Notes under the pieces: generated by a model
Database searches by the model: none
What the model was told of the DNA's origin: nothing
The model's input: only the letters and a program-made list of their open reading frames with translations
Made by a program: the position numbers and the translations under genes
Source: Bifidobacterium saimiriisciurei
GTDB lineage: Bacteria > Actinomycetota > Actinomycetes > Actinomycetales > Bifidobacteriaceae
Length of the DNA: 64,000 bases
Assembly (NCBI RefSeq): GCF_010667655.1
Contig: NZ_WHZU01000010.1
Coordinates: forward strand, 19,147 to 83,146
Reading direction: 5' to 3'
Shown: positions 26,828-35,828 of the stretch, in pieces
How positions within the stretch are numbered: position 1 is the stretch's first letter
Layout of the letters: each line of letters opens with the position of its first letter

Positions 26828-28219
26828 CTACCACTGCTCGGCGTAGTCGGTGGAGGGCTTCCACGGCTCGCCGGGTTTGACGACCTGGTCCTGCGAATAG
26901 TAGACGTATCCGGGCTTCGGCCGTTCCCCAAGCAGCTGCGGAACGCTCACCAGCGTGTAGCCCTTGGCCTGAAGGTCGGTGATGATGCGTTCGGTGGCCT
27001 TCGCCGTGCTGCCCTGCAGATCGTGCAGCAGGATGATGTCGCCCGGCTTGGCCCATTCGAGTACGGCGTCATGCACGCCGTCGGCGTCCTTCTCCCAGTC
27101 GTAGCCCATGACATTGAAGTTGATGATCGACGAGTTCATGACCACGGCCTGGTCGCGGACGTCGTTGCTCCATTCACTGTAGGGCGGGCGAATCATCGAC
27201 GGGTAGGTGCCTACGGCCTTCTTCACTGCGGTGCTGGTGTCGGTCAACTGCTTGACCACGTCGGCCTTGCTCAGCGTCTGCAGATGGGGATGGTTCCACG
27301 AATGGTTCTCTATCGGGTATCCGGCGTCGGCGAGTTGTTTGAGCATGGGCGTGGTCGTGTCGGTGATGTGCTCGCCGACCGAGAAGAACGTGGCGGTGGC
27401 CTTGGTCTTCTTCAGCGCCTCGATCACGGGAGGGGTGTTGTTGGCGTCGGGGCCGTCGTCGAACGTCAGCGCCACGCACTGGACCTTCCTGCAATCCACT
27501 CCCAGTTTGGCGATGTTCGACGTGGTGACGGCGTCCATGGCGGCGTTCAGCTGGTCAAGGGATTTCTGGTAGACGGCGCCGTCGGTGATGATGTCGTTGC
27601 CGTTGAGCTGGTCGTTTGCGGTCTTGACGAGCTGCTGGAGCTTGGCGCGTGTGGATTCGTCGTTCACTTGTCCTTTGGTCTGGTCAAGCAGCCCCTGCGA
27701 CTGCGATACCGCTGCGGTGAGCGTGAACCGCACGGTTTCGTTGGTTTTGTTCGCGATGCTCTGGCGCACGCTGCGAACGCCGTCCGTGATGGCGGTCGTC
27801 TGCTTCTTTGCGGCGCCTGTGGCGGAATCCAGTTTCTGCGTTCTCGCACCGAGCTCGTCGGCGGACAGCGTCTCCGTGCATCGGTAGTCGTCATCGGATT
27901 TCACTGCCGACACCAGTTTCCCGGCCTTGTCCACCGTGGTCTGCAATGCGGTGAGCGTGGCCGGGTCCTCAAGCGTGGAGGCCTGCACGGTGGTGTTTGG
28001 TTCGGCGTCCTTCACTGCGTCGCCGAGACGTCCTGCGGCGGCGGTCAGCGTCGTGCGGGCTGCGGAACACTGGTTCAGCGCCTGCATATGTCGATTATGT
28101 CGGGTGAATGCCACGCCGCCCGAGACCGCGATGGCGGCAACCATGGCGATGACGATAAGAATGACCAGCGGACGTTTCGAATGCTTTCCAGCGAGGTCGC
28201 CTGCGGAATGTTTGGCCAT
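26828..28219 (-). CDS. Membrane-anchored polysaccharide deacetylase (NodB family)
   Basis: A 463-residue protein with an N-terminal membrane helix (LVILIVIAMVAAIAVSGGVAF, about residues 18-38), a helical, probably coiled-coil stalk to about 240, and a carbohydrate esterase 4 domain. Motif 1 is LTFDDGPD with the catalytic base and a metal-binding aspartate. Motif 2 HSWNHPHL gives the HxxxH metal histidines, motif 3 RPPYSEWS, motif 4 DWEKDADG, and motif 5 ILLHD. Such enzymes N-deacetylate peptidoglycan or other surface GlcNAc and protect against lysozyme; the exact substrate is inferred. The start ATG 28219 follows GAAGGAAG. It is a monocistronic unit between gltA and a tRNA gene. Confidence 0.88.
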   Translation of the reverse strand: MAKHSAGDLAGKHSKRPLVILIVIAMVAAIAVSGGVAFTRHNRHMQALNQCSAARTTLTAAAGRLGDAVKDAEPNTTVQASTLEDPATLTALQTTVDKAGKLVSAVKSDDDYRCTETLSADELGARTQKLDSATGAAKKQTTAITDGVRSVRQSIANKTNETVRFTLTAAVSQSQGLLDQTKGQVNDESTRAKLQQLVKTANDQLNGNDIITDGAVYQKSLDQLNAAMDAVTTSNIAKLGVDCRKVQCVALTFDDGPDANNTPPVIEALKKTKATATFFSVGEHITDTTTPMLKQLADAGYPIENHSWNHPHLQTLSKADVVKQLTDTSTAVKKAVGTYPSMIRPPYSEWSNDVRDQAVVMNSSIINFNVMGYDWEKDADGVHDAVLEWAKPGDIILLHDLQGSTAKATERIITDLQAKGYTLVSVPQLLGERPKPGYVYYSQDQVVKPGEPWKPSTDYAEQW

Positions 28220-28352
28220 GATGCGTGCTTCCTTCGTCTCTTCCTCATGCCGTCGGATATGAAAACACTGTAACGCACCGGCATCCCCGCATTCTGTGTC
28301 GGAGGACTTCCGCGGTCTTTGCTATCATTGCAAAGTTGCTTGTTGGCGACGT

Positions 28353-28426
28353 GGGGCCTTAGCTCAGTCGGTTAGAGCAGCGGACTCATAATCCGTCGGT
28401 CCAGGGTTCAAGCCCCTGAGGCCCCA
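28353..28426 (+). tRNA. tRNA with CAU anticodon (Met, or Ile2)
   Basis: A 74-nt cloverleaf without encoded CCA. Acceptor arms GGGGCCT (28353-28359) and AGGCCCC (28419-28425), D-arm GCTCAGTCGGTTAGAGC, anticodon stem-loop GCGGACTCATAATCCGT with CAT at 28387-28389, T-arm CAGGG TTCAAGC CCCTG, and discriminator A. CAU tRNAs are initiator Met, elongator Met, or Ile2 with lysidine. The 5' end pairs fully with the 3' end, so it is not an initiator. Several features (TTAGCTCAG, GACTCATAATC, GGTC variable region) are close to tRNA-Ile2, but elongator Met is equally compatible. Confidence 0.9.
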
Positions 28427-28439
28427 CTTTCTGTTTTTC

Positions 28440-28481
28440 ACTGTTCATCGGCTTCCTTTGCCGGTTCCGGCATGAACAGCC
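28440..28481 (+). terminator. Hairpin after the tRNA
   Basis: CTGTTCAT and ATGAACAG form the outer stem, with an inner CGGC/GCCGG pairing; a run of five T (TTTCTGTTTTT) precedes it. It separates the tRNA from the converging MFS gene. Confidence 0.4.
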
Positions 28482-28512
28482 GAGACTTGTTTCAGGCTCC
28501 GCATCTGTTGAA

Positions 28513-29961
28513 TCATTCTCCGCCGTCAGCCGGCGCCTCGCCGTAGATCGCGCGGCTGTTCACGCGGAACCAGATGATGGACACCGCCATGACCGCCGCG
28601 TAGACAAGCAGCAGATTCGTATAGTTCGAGGCCGCGCCGCTCGCGCCGATGAGGTTCGTCACCGGATTGCCGCCGGCGAGGGAGTTCGTGGCGATGGGCG
28701 TGCCGAAGATGGCGATGCCGATGGAGCCGGCTCCCTGCATGGCCAGATCGTTCATGCCGACGCCGCGTCCGGACTGCTCGGCCGGCAGCGTGCCCAGCAC
28801 GGTGTCGACGGTGGGGGAGTAGAGCATGGCCATGCCTCCGTAGAACAGGGCGATGCATGCACCCAGCGTCACGGGGCCGGCGAGTACACACAGTGCGGCG
28901 CTGAGCGAGCCGAGGAACATGAGCGAGGCTCCGAGCGTGATCGTCGTCTTCCTGCCGAGGCGGCCGACGATGGCGCCCGACGACGTTCCGCTGATGGTGG
29001 CGATGATCAGCGCCGGCAGCAGCACGAGCGAGACCTGTGCGCTGGTCATGCCATAGACGTTCGAGCCGAGGGCGTTGAACAGCGGAGTGATGGAGAAGTT
29101 GGTGAAGTAGAAGAGGAACATCAGGGTCACGGCCTTCCACCAGCGGGTGTTGCGGAAGAACTCCGGGGTGATGAACGGGTCGCGGGCGCGCTTGATGTAC
29201 ACGGCGAACACGGCGAACGTGACGATGGCTCCGGCAAGCAGCGGCCAGTGCAGGTCGGAGAAGAACAGCGTGAGCTGCAGCACGGCGAGCGCGAAGATGA
29301 TGAAGCCGGGGACATCCACGTGCGTGGCCCTGCCCGTGGTGTGCGGCAGGTCGGCGAGCAGCATCGGCACCACGATGAGCGATGCCATGGGGATGAGGAA
29401 CAGATACGACCAGTCGATGGCGCTGAAGACGCCGCCGCACACCACGCCGATGGCGGTGGCGAGCTGGTAGGCCGCGGTGAACATGCCGAAGTACAGCAGC
29501 TTCTTGCCGGCGTGGAGGTATCGGGCCACGATGACGAGGTATACGGAGCCGGCGGCTTGGAATCCGGCGGTCTGTATGGCGCGGAAGATGATGATCTCCA
29601 ACAGGCTGCCGTGCAGTATGAAGCCGAGGATGGAGCCGGCCCAGAGCAGCGCGAGGCCGAACATGGTCATGCGTTTGAGCGAGGCGAAGTCGCACAACGA
29701 TCCGTAGATGAAGCATACGATGCCGAGGACGACGCCGGGCACGGCGGTGATGAGCGAGGCCTGTCCGCCCGCGCCGACGTCGCTGCCGACCTGCTGGAAG
29801 ACGAGGTTGAACGCCTGCAGGCACAGGGTGCCCAGCATGTATATGAACAGCAGGGGGACGAGTGCCTTGCGCGCCTTGGCGGCGACGATGTCGTTGTCGG
29901 ATGACGGGGACGGATCGATGGACGTGGTCGTTTCCGTCGTGTTCTGTGGCCGATTGCTCAT
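28513..29961 (-). CDS. MFS transporter, drug-efflux-like
   Basis: A 482-residue polytopic protein of the major facilitator superfamily with 12-14 predicted helices, starting after a polar, Ser/Thr/Asp-rich N-terminus of about 35 residues. Helices include LVPLLFIYMLGTLCLQAFNLVF, ITAVPGVVLGIVCFIYGSL and AAVMAVSIIWFRV. Motif-A-like sequence GSLCDFASLKRMTM lies between helices 2 and 3. The layout resembles multidrug or tetracycline-type exporters, but substrate cannot be read from sequence. The start is ATG 29961 after AAGGTAGGA; a longer reading to 30108 has no ribosome site. It lies downstream of the nucleoside hydrolase gene on the same strand, but a terminator (30193-30227) and a 277-bp gap suggest its own promoter. 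Confidence 0.8.
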   Translation of the reverse strand: MSNRPQNTTETTTSIDPSPSSDNDIVAAKARKALVPLLFIYMLGTLCLQAFNLVFQQVGSDVGAGGQASLITAVPGVVLGIVCFIYGSLCDFASLKRMTMFGLALLWAGSILGFILHGSLLEIIIFRAIQTAGFQAAGSVYLVIVARYLHAGKKLLYFGMFTAAYQLATAIGVVCGGVFSAIDWSYLFLIPMASLIVVPMLLADLPHTTGRATHVDVPGFIIFALAVLQLTLFFSDLHWPLLAGAIVTFAVFAVYIKRARDPFITPEFFRNTRWWKAVTLMFLFYFTNFSITPLFNALGSNVYGMTSAQVSLVLLPALIIATISGTSSGAIVGRLGRKTTITLGASLMFLGSLSAALCVLAGPVTLGACIALFYGGMAMLYSPTVDTVLGTLPAEQSGRGVGMNDLAMQGAGSIGIAIFGTPIATNSLAGGNPVTNLIGASGAASNYTNLLLVYAAVMAVSIIWFRVNSRAIYGEAPADGGE

Positions 29962-30192
29962 GACGAGTCCTACCTTCGTTGGCGATGCGCGTGACGCGCA
30001 TGTGGAATCTCCTGGGTAATCGACTCGTACATTTTTATGCGGAGGAGCCGGAGGACCGCAGTTATCAGTGTAGTGGCAGGGATGCCGAACGCGGGGAACG
30101 CGCTGCATCGCACCGCGTATCGTACCTGCGTTCGGGTTTTCGTGGCGATTGCCGTCTGTAGCAGGGAATGATTCGGAAACAAGCGAAAACGA

Positions 30193-30227
30193 ATTGACTC
30201 CCCGGCTTTCAAGGTCAGGGAGTCAAT
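30193..30227 (-). terminator. Terminator of the deoA-nupC-nucleosidase unit
   Basis: Arms ATTGACTCCC (30193-30202) and GGGAGTCAAT (30218-30227), read on the minus strand and followed by TCGTTTTCGCTTGTTT. It begins 12 bp past the nucleoside hydrolase stop. Confidence 0.75.
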
Positions 30228-30238
30228 CCGTCTGTCTA

Positions 30239-31192
30239 TCAGGCCTCGGCGAGGCCGGTGATGCGGTTCATGAACTCGTCGAGGAACCTGGGCACATCGA
30301 CCCCGACGGCGACCTTCATGGTCTTGACCGGGTCGTTGAGCCGTTCGTTGTCGCCGATGGTGCGTCCGCGGGTCGGACCCTCGACGTCGACCTGCATGTT
30401 GATGTCGAGAGTCGTCACCAGGCTCGGGTCCACGGCCACGCCCACGGCGAGCGGGTCGTGCAGGCCGCAGCCGCCGAGATGCGGCGACGTGGTCTCGTAG
30501 GCCTTGATGTAGTAGTCGGTCATGTCGGCGAGGAAGCGTCCCGCCGGCGTGCCGAGGTCGCGCCAGCGCTGCGTCTCCTTGTAGGTGAGCAGCGTCTGCA
30601 GCGTGACGTCGAGGCCGATCATCGTGGCCGGCGCGCCGGAGCGGAACAGCTGGTTCGCCGCGTCCGGGTCCTGCGAGATGTTCGCCTCGCTCCATGCGGA
30701 GACGTTGCCGCAGACGGTGAGCGCACCGCCCATGAGCACGATGCCGCCGATCTCATCCTTGATTTCGGGCGCCTTGTCCAATGCCGCGGCGATGTTGGTC
30801 ATCGGTCCGGTCGGCACGTAGACGAGGTCCTTGCCGTAGGTCTTCACCGCGTCGATGATGAAGTCGACGGCGGATTCGGTCTCCGGCTCGCGGTTCGAGT
30901 CGGGAATGTCGACGTCGCCGATGCCATTGGCTCCGTGGATGAACGCGGAGACCGGCTGCACCTCGAACGAATCCCTGGTGCTGGCATGCGGCAGGCCCTT
31001 GTACACCTTCACCTCGGGATGCCCGAACAGGTCGGTGACCGCCAAGGCGTTGCGCACGCCCTGGTCGAGCAGCACGTTGCCGTAGGTGCCGGTGATGCCG
31101 ATGAGTTCGACCTCCGGGCTGCCCAGCGCGTAGGCGGTGGCGAGGGTGTCGTCGATGCCGGTGTCGAGATCGAGGATGAGCTTCTTGGTCAT
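30239..31192 (-). CDS. Ribonucleoside hydrolase (IunH/Rih family)
   Basis: A 317-residue inosine-uridine-preferring nucleoside hydrolase that splits nucleosides into base and ribose. The calcium-binding aspartate cluster is at the N-terminus (ILDLDTGIDDTLATAYAL), with further family features VLLDQGVRNALAV, VYVPTGPMTNIA and GLHDPLAVGVAVDP near the C-terminus. The loop histidine that selects between pyrimidine- and purine-preferring subgroups cannot be judged reliably by eye. The start ATG 31192 follows AAGGAG. It is the last gene of deoA - nupC - hydrolase, so the organism can cleave imported ribonucleosides hydrolytically and deoxynucleosides phosphorolytically from one locus. Confidence 0.92.
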   Translation of the reverse strand: MTKKLILDLDTGIDDTLATAYALGSPEVELIGITGTYGNVLLDQGVRNALAVTDLFGHPEVKVYKGLPHASTRDSFEVQPVSAFIHGANGIGDVDIPDSNREPETESAVDFIIDAVKTYGKDLVYVPTGPMTNIAAALDKAPEIKDEIGGIVLMGGALTVCGNVSAWSEANISQDPDAANQLFRSGAPATMIGLDVTLQTLLTYKETQRWRDLGTPAGRFLADMTDYYIKAYETTSPHLGGCGLHDPLAVGVAVDPSLVTTLDINMQVDVEGPTRGRTIGDNERLNDPVKTMKVAVGVDVPRFLDEFMNRITGLAEA

Positions 31193-31222
31193 GGAATGCT
31201 CCTTATGCGTATTGTCTGCGGA

Positions 31223-32554
31223 TTACCAGACGAACAGGCCGACGGTTGCGGCGGAGAGCAGGGAGACCAGGATGCCGGAGAGCAGCATGCGGCCGACCTG
31301 CTTGGAGATGGCGTCGTTCTTCTCCTTGTCGACGATGCCCTTGAAGCAGCCGATGACCATGCCCAGCGTGGAGAAGTTGGCGAAGGAGGTGATGAACACC
31401 GTCAGCACGGCCTTGTAGTGGGCGGCGTAGGTGGCGACCTCGCCGGTGATCTGGCCCATGACGACGAACTCGTTGGTCACGAGCTTGAGGCCCATGAGCT
31501 GCGAGAACTCCCATGCGGTGCCCGGGTCAAGGCCGAGCAGCCAGGCCGGCACGTACATGACGACGCCGAGGATGGATTCGAGGGAGAGCTTGTCCCAGAT
31601 CATGCCGAGGCCGGCGTCGATGAGGGCGGCCAGTGCCACGAAGGCGACGACGTTGGCGGTGATGATGAGGATCAGCTTGCCGCTGCCGAGGATCGAGTCG
31701 CCGAGGAAGGAGAAGAACGGCTCCTTGACCGGCTTGCTCGGATCGTGCGTGATGAGCTTCTTGTACCAGGGGAGGGCCTTGTACTCCTCGATGGCCTTGT
31801 CCTTGGCCTTCTGCTCCTCGTCGGTGAGCTCGACGACCTCGTCCTCGGAGGCCGGGTCGCCCAGCGAGTAGATGACGTCCTCGTCCTTGGAGACGGTGAC
31901 CGGGTAGAGCATGTGGCTGACGATCAGGGCGTTGATGCAGTTGAGCGGGATGGCGGTGATGACGAACTCGCCGGGGACCATCTGGATGTAGGAGCCGATG
32001 ATGGCGGCGGTGACGCAGCTCATCGACATCATGGCCAGGGTCACGTTACGGCCGGCCTTCATGCGCTGCAGCTGGACCTTGGAGACGGCGAGGGCCTCGG
32101 TGTTGCCGAGGAACATCATCTCGACGGCGTAGAAGGTCTCGAACTTCGGGCGACGGGTGACGAAGCTCAGGCCGCGGCCGATCCACTTGATGATCCACGG
32201 CAGGAAGCCGATGTAGGTGAGGATGTCGAACAGCGGTACGATGAGGAGGATCGGCAGCAGGGCGCTGGCGATGAAGTTCACCGGGGCGGGGTTGGTGCCG
32301 TCGGCGCCGACCCAGTTGGCCAGGGCGAAGTTGACGCCCTTGTACGAGATGTTGACGATGGCTGCGAAGCCGTCGGCGGCGGCCTTCACCGCGGCGCGGC
32401 CCCATTCGAAGCTGGTGAGGAACCAGGCGATGACGAGGTTCAGCACGACCATGCAGCCGACGGACTTGAAGTCCACGTTCTTTCTGTCATGGGAGAATAC
32501 CCAGCCCAAGGCCAGAAAGACCAGTAGGCCAACGATGTTGATCGCGAGATACAT
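31223..32554 (-). CDS. nupC: Concentrative nucleoside transporter (CNT/NupC family)
   Basis: A 443-residue ion-coupled nucleoside importer. The N-terminal helices (YLAINIVGLLVFLALGWVFS) and the CNT core motifs GADGTNPAPVNFIASALLPILL, GNTEALAVSKVQLQRM and FSQLMGLKLVTNEFVVMGQ are present. Between the two halves of the core is a long hydrophilic segment (about residues 210-275: YSLGDPASEDEVVELTDEEQ and onward), longer than in E. coli NupC. It is probably cytoplasmic; the same insert occurs in some Gram-positive CNT proteins. It supplies substrates to deoA and the hydrolase on either side. The ribosome site GGAAGGG lies just upstream of ATG 32554. Confidence 0.92.
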   Translation of the reverse strand: MYLAINIVGLLVFLALGWVFSHDRKNVDFKSVGCMVVLNLVIAWFLTSFEWGRAAVKAAADGFAAIVNISYKGVNFALANWVGADGTNPAPVNFIASALLPILLIVPLFDILTYIGFLPWIIKWIGRGLSFVTRRPKFETFYAVEMMFLGNTEALAVSKVQLQRMKAGRNVTLAMMSMSCVTAAIIGSYIQMVPGEFVITAIPLNCINALIVSHMLYPVTVSKDEDVIYSLGDPASEDEVVELTDEEQKAKDKAIEEYKALPWYKKLITHDPSKPVKEPFFSFLGDSILGSGKLILIITANVVAFVALAALIDAGLGMIWDKLSLESILGVVMYVPAWLLGLDPGTAWEFSQLMGLKLVTNEFVVMGQITGEVATYAAHYKAVLTVFITSFANFSTLGMVIGCFKGIVDKEKNDAISKQVGRMLLSGILVSLLSAATVGLFVW

Positions 32555-32600
32555 GTGATCCCTTCCTTAATTCTTTTCCCGTTGCAGTTCTTGATTGCTC

Positions 32601-32611
32601 AAGCGTTTGCA
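32601..32611. promoter_or_regulatory. LacI-type operator-like 11-mer between deoA and nupC
   Basis: AAGCGTTTGCA, identical to the sequence at 58735-58745 in the alpha-glucosidase control region. It lies in the 104-bp gap between deoA and nupC, next to a small hairpin TCACGG/CCGTGA (about 32617-32632). It could let a LacI-type global sugar regulator act on nupC. A single 11-mer is weak evidence. Confidence 0.3.
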
Positions 32612-32658
32612 CTATTCACGGTAGCCCGTGAGTGTGACGCGGTCCACCCGTTCGCCTG

Positions 32659-33957
32659 TCAGACGATGACCTGGTGGATCAGCGTGATGGGTTCGGCCTC
32701 CTCGCCGATGGTGATGTTGTCTCGGATGAGTCGTTCAACGTCCGCGATGTCCTCGCGGTCGCTGTGCACGGTGAGCAGGACGTCGCCCTTATGGACCTCG
32801 TCGCCCACCTTGTGGTTCAGCATCAGTCCGACCGCGTAGTCGAGTCGGTCGTCCTTCGTGGCGCGGCCGCCGCCGAGCATCATCGAGGCGATGCCCATCT
32901 CGTCGGCTCGCATGCCGGTGATCACGCCGTCCCTGTCGGCGAGGATCGGGATGCGGTATTTGGCCTGCGGCATGATCGTCGGGTCGTCGATCACGCGGCC
33001 GTCGCCGCCCTGCGCCTCGATCATCGCGCGGAAGCGTTCGAGGGCGGAGCCGTCGGCGATCTTCTCCTCGAGCCTGCCTCGGGCCTCGTCGAGGTCGGCG
33101 GCCTCTCCGGCCATCACGACCATCTGGCTGCCGATGGTCAGCACCAGATCGGTCAGGTCGGCGGGGCCTTCGCCGCGCAGCACGGCGATCGACTCCTCGA
33201 TCTCCAGCGCGTTGCCGATGGCGCGGCCGAGCGGCTGGTTCATGTCGGAGATCACGGCCATGCAGTCCATGCCGACGCCCTTGCCGATGTCGACCAGCGC
33301 GTGGGCCAGGGCCACGGCGTCCTTCTCGTCCTTCATGAATGCGCCGGCGCCGGTCTTGACGTCCATCACCAGGGCATCGGTGCCGCTGGCGATCTTCTTG
33401 CTCATGATGGAGCCGGCGATCAGCGGGATGGAGTCCACGGTGTCGGTCACGTCGCGAAGCGCGTAGATCTTCTTGTCGGCGGGGGCGATGTTGCCGGTGG
33501 CGCCGGCGATGATGCAGCCGACGTCGCGAAGCTGGCGCTTGAAGGCGTCCTCCTCGATTTCCACGGTGTAGCCGGGGATGGCCTCGAGCTTGTCGAGCGT
33601 GCCGCCGGTGTGGCCGAGGCCGCGGCCGGAGATCATCGGCACGACGATGCCCAGCGAGGCCACGAGCGGGGCGAGCGGGATGCTCACCTTGTCGCCGACG
33701 CCGCCGGTGGAGTGCTTGTCCACCTTCTTGCCGGGGATGTCGCTCAGGTCGAGCCGGTCGCCGGAGTTCAGCATGGCCATGGTCAGGTCACGGGTCTCGT
33801 CGGCGGTCATGCCGTTGAACCAGATGGCCATGAGCAGGGCGCTGACCTGATAGTCGGGGATGTCGCCGTTGGTGTAGCCTTCGACGAAGAAGTCGATCTG
33901 CTCCTTGGTCAGGGTTCCTCCGCTGCGCTTGGCGTCGATGACGTCGATCATTCTCAT
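32659..33957 (-). CDS. deoA: Thymidine / pyrimidine-nucleoside phosphorylase
   Basis: A 432-residue enzyme of the thymidine phosphorylase family that converts (deoxy)uridine or thymidine plus phosphate into base and (deoxy)ribose 1-phosphate. Seen: the N-terminal helical domain (GGTLTKEQIDFFVEGYTNGDIPDYQVSALLMAIWF), the phosphate-binding KVDKHSTGGVGDKVSIPLAP, and SGRGLGHTGGTLDKLEAI. The C-terminal domain (RIPILADRDGVITGM) is present. Length fits Gram-positive pyrimidine-nucleoside phosphorylases (about 433), so both uridine and thymidine may be substrates. It is first gene of the second deo unit, preceded by the DeoR-like site at 34006-34044. Confidence 0.93.
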   Translation of the reverse strand: MRMIDVIDAKRSGGTLTKEQIDFFVEGYTNGDIPDYQVSALLMAIWFNGMTADETRDLTMAMLNSGDRLDLSDIPGKKVDKHSTGGVGDKVSIPLAPLVASLGIVVPMISGRGLGHTGGTLDKLEAIPGYTVEIEEDAFKRQLRDVGCIIAGATGNIAPADKKIYALRDVTDTVDSIPLIAGSIMSKKIASGTDALVMDVKTGAGAFMKDEKDAVALAHALVDIGKGVGMDCMAVISDMNQPLGRAIGNALEIEESIAVLRGEGPADLTDLVLTIGSQMVVMAGEAADLDEARGRLEEKIADGSALERFRAMIEAQGGDGRVIDDPTIMPQAKYRIPILADRDGVITGMRADEMGIASMMLGGGRATKDDRLDYAVGLMLNHKVGDEVHKGDVLLTVHSDREDIADVERLIRDNITIGEEAEPITLIHQVIV

Positions 33958-34005
33958 GATGGCTCCTTTGCCTGGTGATGATAAAACGGTAAATCAAAAC
34001 CGTGG

Positions 34006-34044
34006 ATTTTACAAATGTGCGTGTCGATTTAAGAACGTTTGTTC
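34006..34044 (-). promoter_or_regulatory. DeoR-like operator upstream of deoA
   Basis: ATTTTACAAATG (34006-34017) and the palindrome GAAC-N4-GTTC (34033-34044), followed by AATAGTGT. The same two blocks occur before deoC (37991-38031) with similar spacing. Read on the minus strand, the palindrome is ATTGAAC AAAC GTTC, close to the known Bacillus subtilis DeoR site ATTGAACAAAATTTCAAT. The palindrome is immediately upstream of, or overlaps, a possible -35; TAAAAT (complement of 34006-34011) would be the -10. Confidence 0.7.
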
Positions 34045-34075
34045 AATAGTGTCGTCAACGACGGTGAACGTCGGT

Positions 34076-35026
34076 TCAGTCGTTGTATTCCAGAAGGTCG
34101 GACGCGCTGTTCTCGTCGATGACGAGCGTGTTGGCGTATCCGGCCACGACAGCGCCGTGGGCCGCCGGCACCTTGATCGGTGTGGAGACCACGAGGATGC
34201 TGTGCGGCTTGGTCTTGAGCTCCTCCGGTCGGAGACCGATCGTCCGGGCGTCGATGTCGTCGTCGACGATGCGGCCACGGACGTCGATGAACCGGGAGAG
34301 CACGTCGCCGGCGGCCTCGCGGCGCAGACGGTCGCGTTCGTCGCGGGTCAGGTATCCCAGACGGAACAGCAGCGCCGAATCCTGGACCGAGCCCACGGTG
34401 AAGACGGCGATGTTCGCGCGCCTGCCCATGTCGAAGATGTGCGAGATGTAGGTCTCCTGCTCCACGAGCTCGCGGGTCTCGCGGCGGTCGAAGATTACCG
34501 GCAGCGGGAGATACTGCGGCAGGGTGTGGAACGCCGCGGCGAATGCGTTGGCGCTTTCGAAGGCGTAGTTGTTGCTTTCGGTGTTCGAGATGCTGCCCTT
34601 GATCTGCACGACGGACACGTCGTGCACGTCCTTCGGGGCCAGGTGCGTGCCGATGGCGTAGAGCGTGCGGCCCCATCCAAGGCCGATTACGTCGTCGCTG
34701 CGCACGATGGATTCGATATAGTCGGCGGCGGCCTGCCCGACGGTGTCGAGCCGGTCCTTGGGGGCGATGTTGGTCATCGGCACCACGATGACCTTCTTCA
34801 GCCCGTACCGCTGCTCGAGCGCGTCGGCGAGGTCGGGCGCCTCGCCGAGCGGGTCGGCGATGTCGATGCGGACCAGGCCCGTCTGCCGCGCGTACTGCAG
34901 CAGACGGGAGACGGTCGGGCGGGAGATGTGCAGGGCCTTGGCGATGTCGTTCTGGCTGTAGTCCTGCTGGTAGTACAGCTTGGCCACCTTCAGGGCGTCG
35001 CGGGTCTTCTTCGCCTGGGTGTTCAT
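34076..35026 (-). CDS. deoR: SorC/DeoR-type transcriptional regulator of the deo genes
   Basis: A 316-residue regulator of the SorC family, the family of Bacillus DeoR. An N-terminal helix-turn-helix is visible at about residues 19-47 (DYSQNDIAKALHISRPTVSRLLQYAR). The C-terminal sugar-binding domain follows (GLGWGRTLYAIGTHL, VVQIKGSISNTESNN, VFTVGSVQDSALLFRLGYLT). The expected effector is deoxyribose 5-phosphate. It is the last gene of deoC-deoB-deoD-deoR, and two similar palindromes sit before deoC and before deoA, so it likely represses both units and itself. The start ATG 35026 follows GGAGACAGG. Confidence 0.88.
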   Translation of the reverse strand: MNTQAKKTRDALKVAKLYYQQDYSQNDIAKALHISRPTVSRLLQYARQTGLVRIDIADPLGEAPDLADALEQRYGLKKVIVVPMTNIAPKDRLDTVGQAAADYIESIVRSDDVIGLGWGRTLYAIGTHLAPKDVHDVSVVQIKGSISNTESNNYAFESANAFAAAFHTLPQYLPLPVIFDRRETRELVEQETYISHIFDMGRRANIAVFTVGSVQDSALLFRLGYLTRDERDRLRREAAGDVLSRFIDVRGRIVDDDIDARTIGLRPEELKTKPHSILVVSTPIKVPAAHGAVVAGYANTLVIDENSASDLLEYND

Positions 35027-35072
35027 GCCTGTCTCCCGTCCGTCGTCGGTCGCATCTGGATGGCGCCGTGCG

Positions 35073-35780
35073 CTATGCGATGGCGGTCTCCAGCGCGATG
35101 GTGATCATGTCGTTGAAGGTCTTCTCGCGCTCCTCGCTCGTCGTCTTGCCCTCACCGAAGATGAGGTCGGAGACGGTGAGGATCGACAGGGCGCGGAAGC
35201 CCAGCTTCGCACCAAGCAGGTACAGGCCGGCCGACTCCATCTCGGTGCCGAGCACGCCGTAGTCCGCGAGCTTCTTCATGTCGAGCTCGTCGTTGTAGAA
35301 GCGGTCGGCGGCGAAGATGTCTCCCACCTTCACGTCGACGCCCTGCTCCTTGGCCACGTGGTAGGCGGTGTCGAGCAGTTCGAAGTTCGCCAGCGGGGCG
35401 TAGTGCACGCCGTGGCCGAACGTGTTGGTCACCACGGCGGAGTCGGTGGTCGAACCGGAGGCGAGCAGCACGTCGCGCAGCTTGACGTCCGGTGCCATGC
35501 CGCCGCAGGAGCCCACGCGGATGATGGTCTTCACGCCGTAGATGGTGGCCAGCTCGTTGGTGTAGATGGACAGCGACGGGATGCCCATGCCGCTGGCCTG
35601 CACGGAGACGCGATGGCCCTTGTAGGTGCCGGTGAAGCCGAGGCAGTTGCGCACGCCGTTGACCTGCACGACGTCCTCGAGGAACGTCTCGGCGATGTAC
35701 TTGGCGCGCAGCGGGTCGCCGGGCATGAGCACGACGTCGGCGTAATCGCCCGGTTCTGCTTCGATGTGGGGGGTTGCCAT
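35073..35780 (-). CDS. deoD: Purine nucleoside phosphorylase, DeoD type
   Basis: A 235-residue hexameric-type purine nucleoside phosphorylase. The N-terminus [31 protein letters not shown] is typical, with phosphate-binding GDPLRA and RVGSCGG. The substrate region [13 protein letters not shown] and the catalytic aspartate region [10 protein letters not shown] are present, as is the GMGIPS motif. It releases purine base and (deoxy)ribose 1-phosphate for DeoB. It lies between deoB (99-bp gap with a hairpin) and deoR (46-bp gap). Ribosome site AAAGGACC before ATG 35780. Confidence 0.94.
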   Translation of the reverse strand: MATPHIEAEPGDYADVVLMPGDPLRAKYIAETFLEDVVQVNGVRNCLGFTGTYKGHRVSVQASGMGIPSLSIYTNELATIYGVKTIIRVGSCGGMAPDVKLRDVLLASGSTTDSAVVTNTFGHGVHYAPLANFELLDTAYHVAKEQGVDVKVGDIFAADRFYNDELDMKKLADYGVLGTEMESAGLYLLGAKLGFRALSILTVSDLIFGEGKTTSEEREKTFNDMITIALETAIA

Positions 35781-35828
35781 GATGATGGTCCTTTCGATGG
35801 GGTTGACGGTTGTCGGTCCGGTTGTTCG

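Noticed and set aside
30149..32527. A 792-codon plus-strand open frame
   Set aside because: Antisense to the nucleoside hydrolase and NupC genes; composition is a mirror of those genes.
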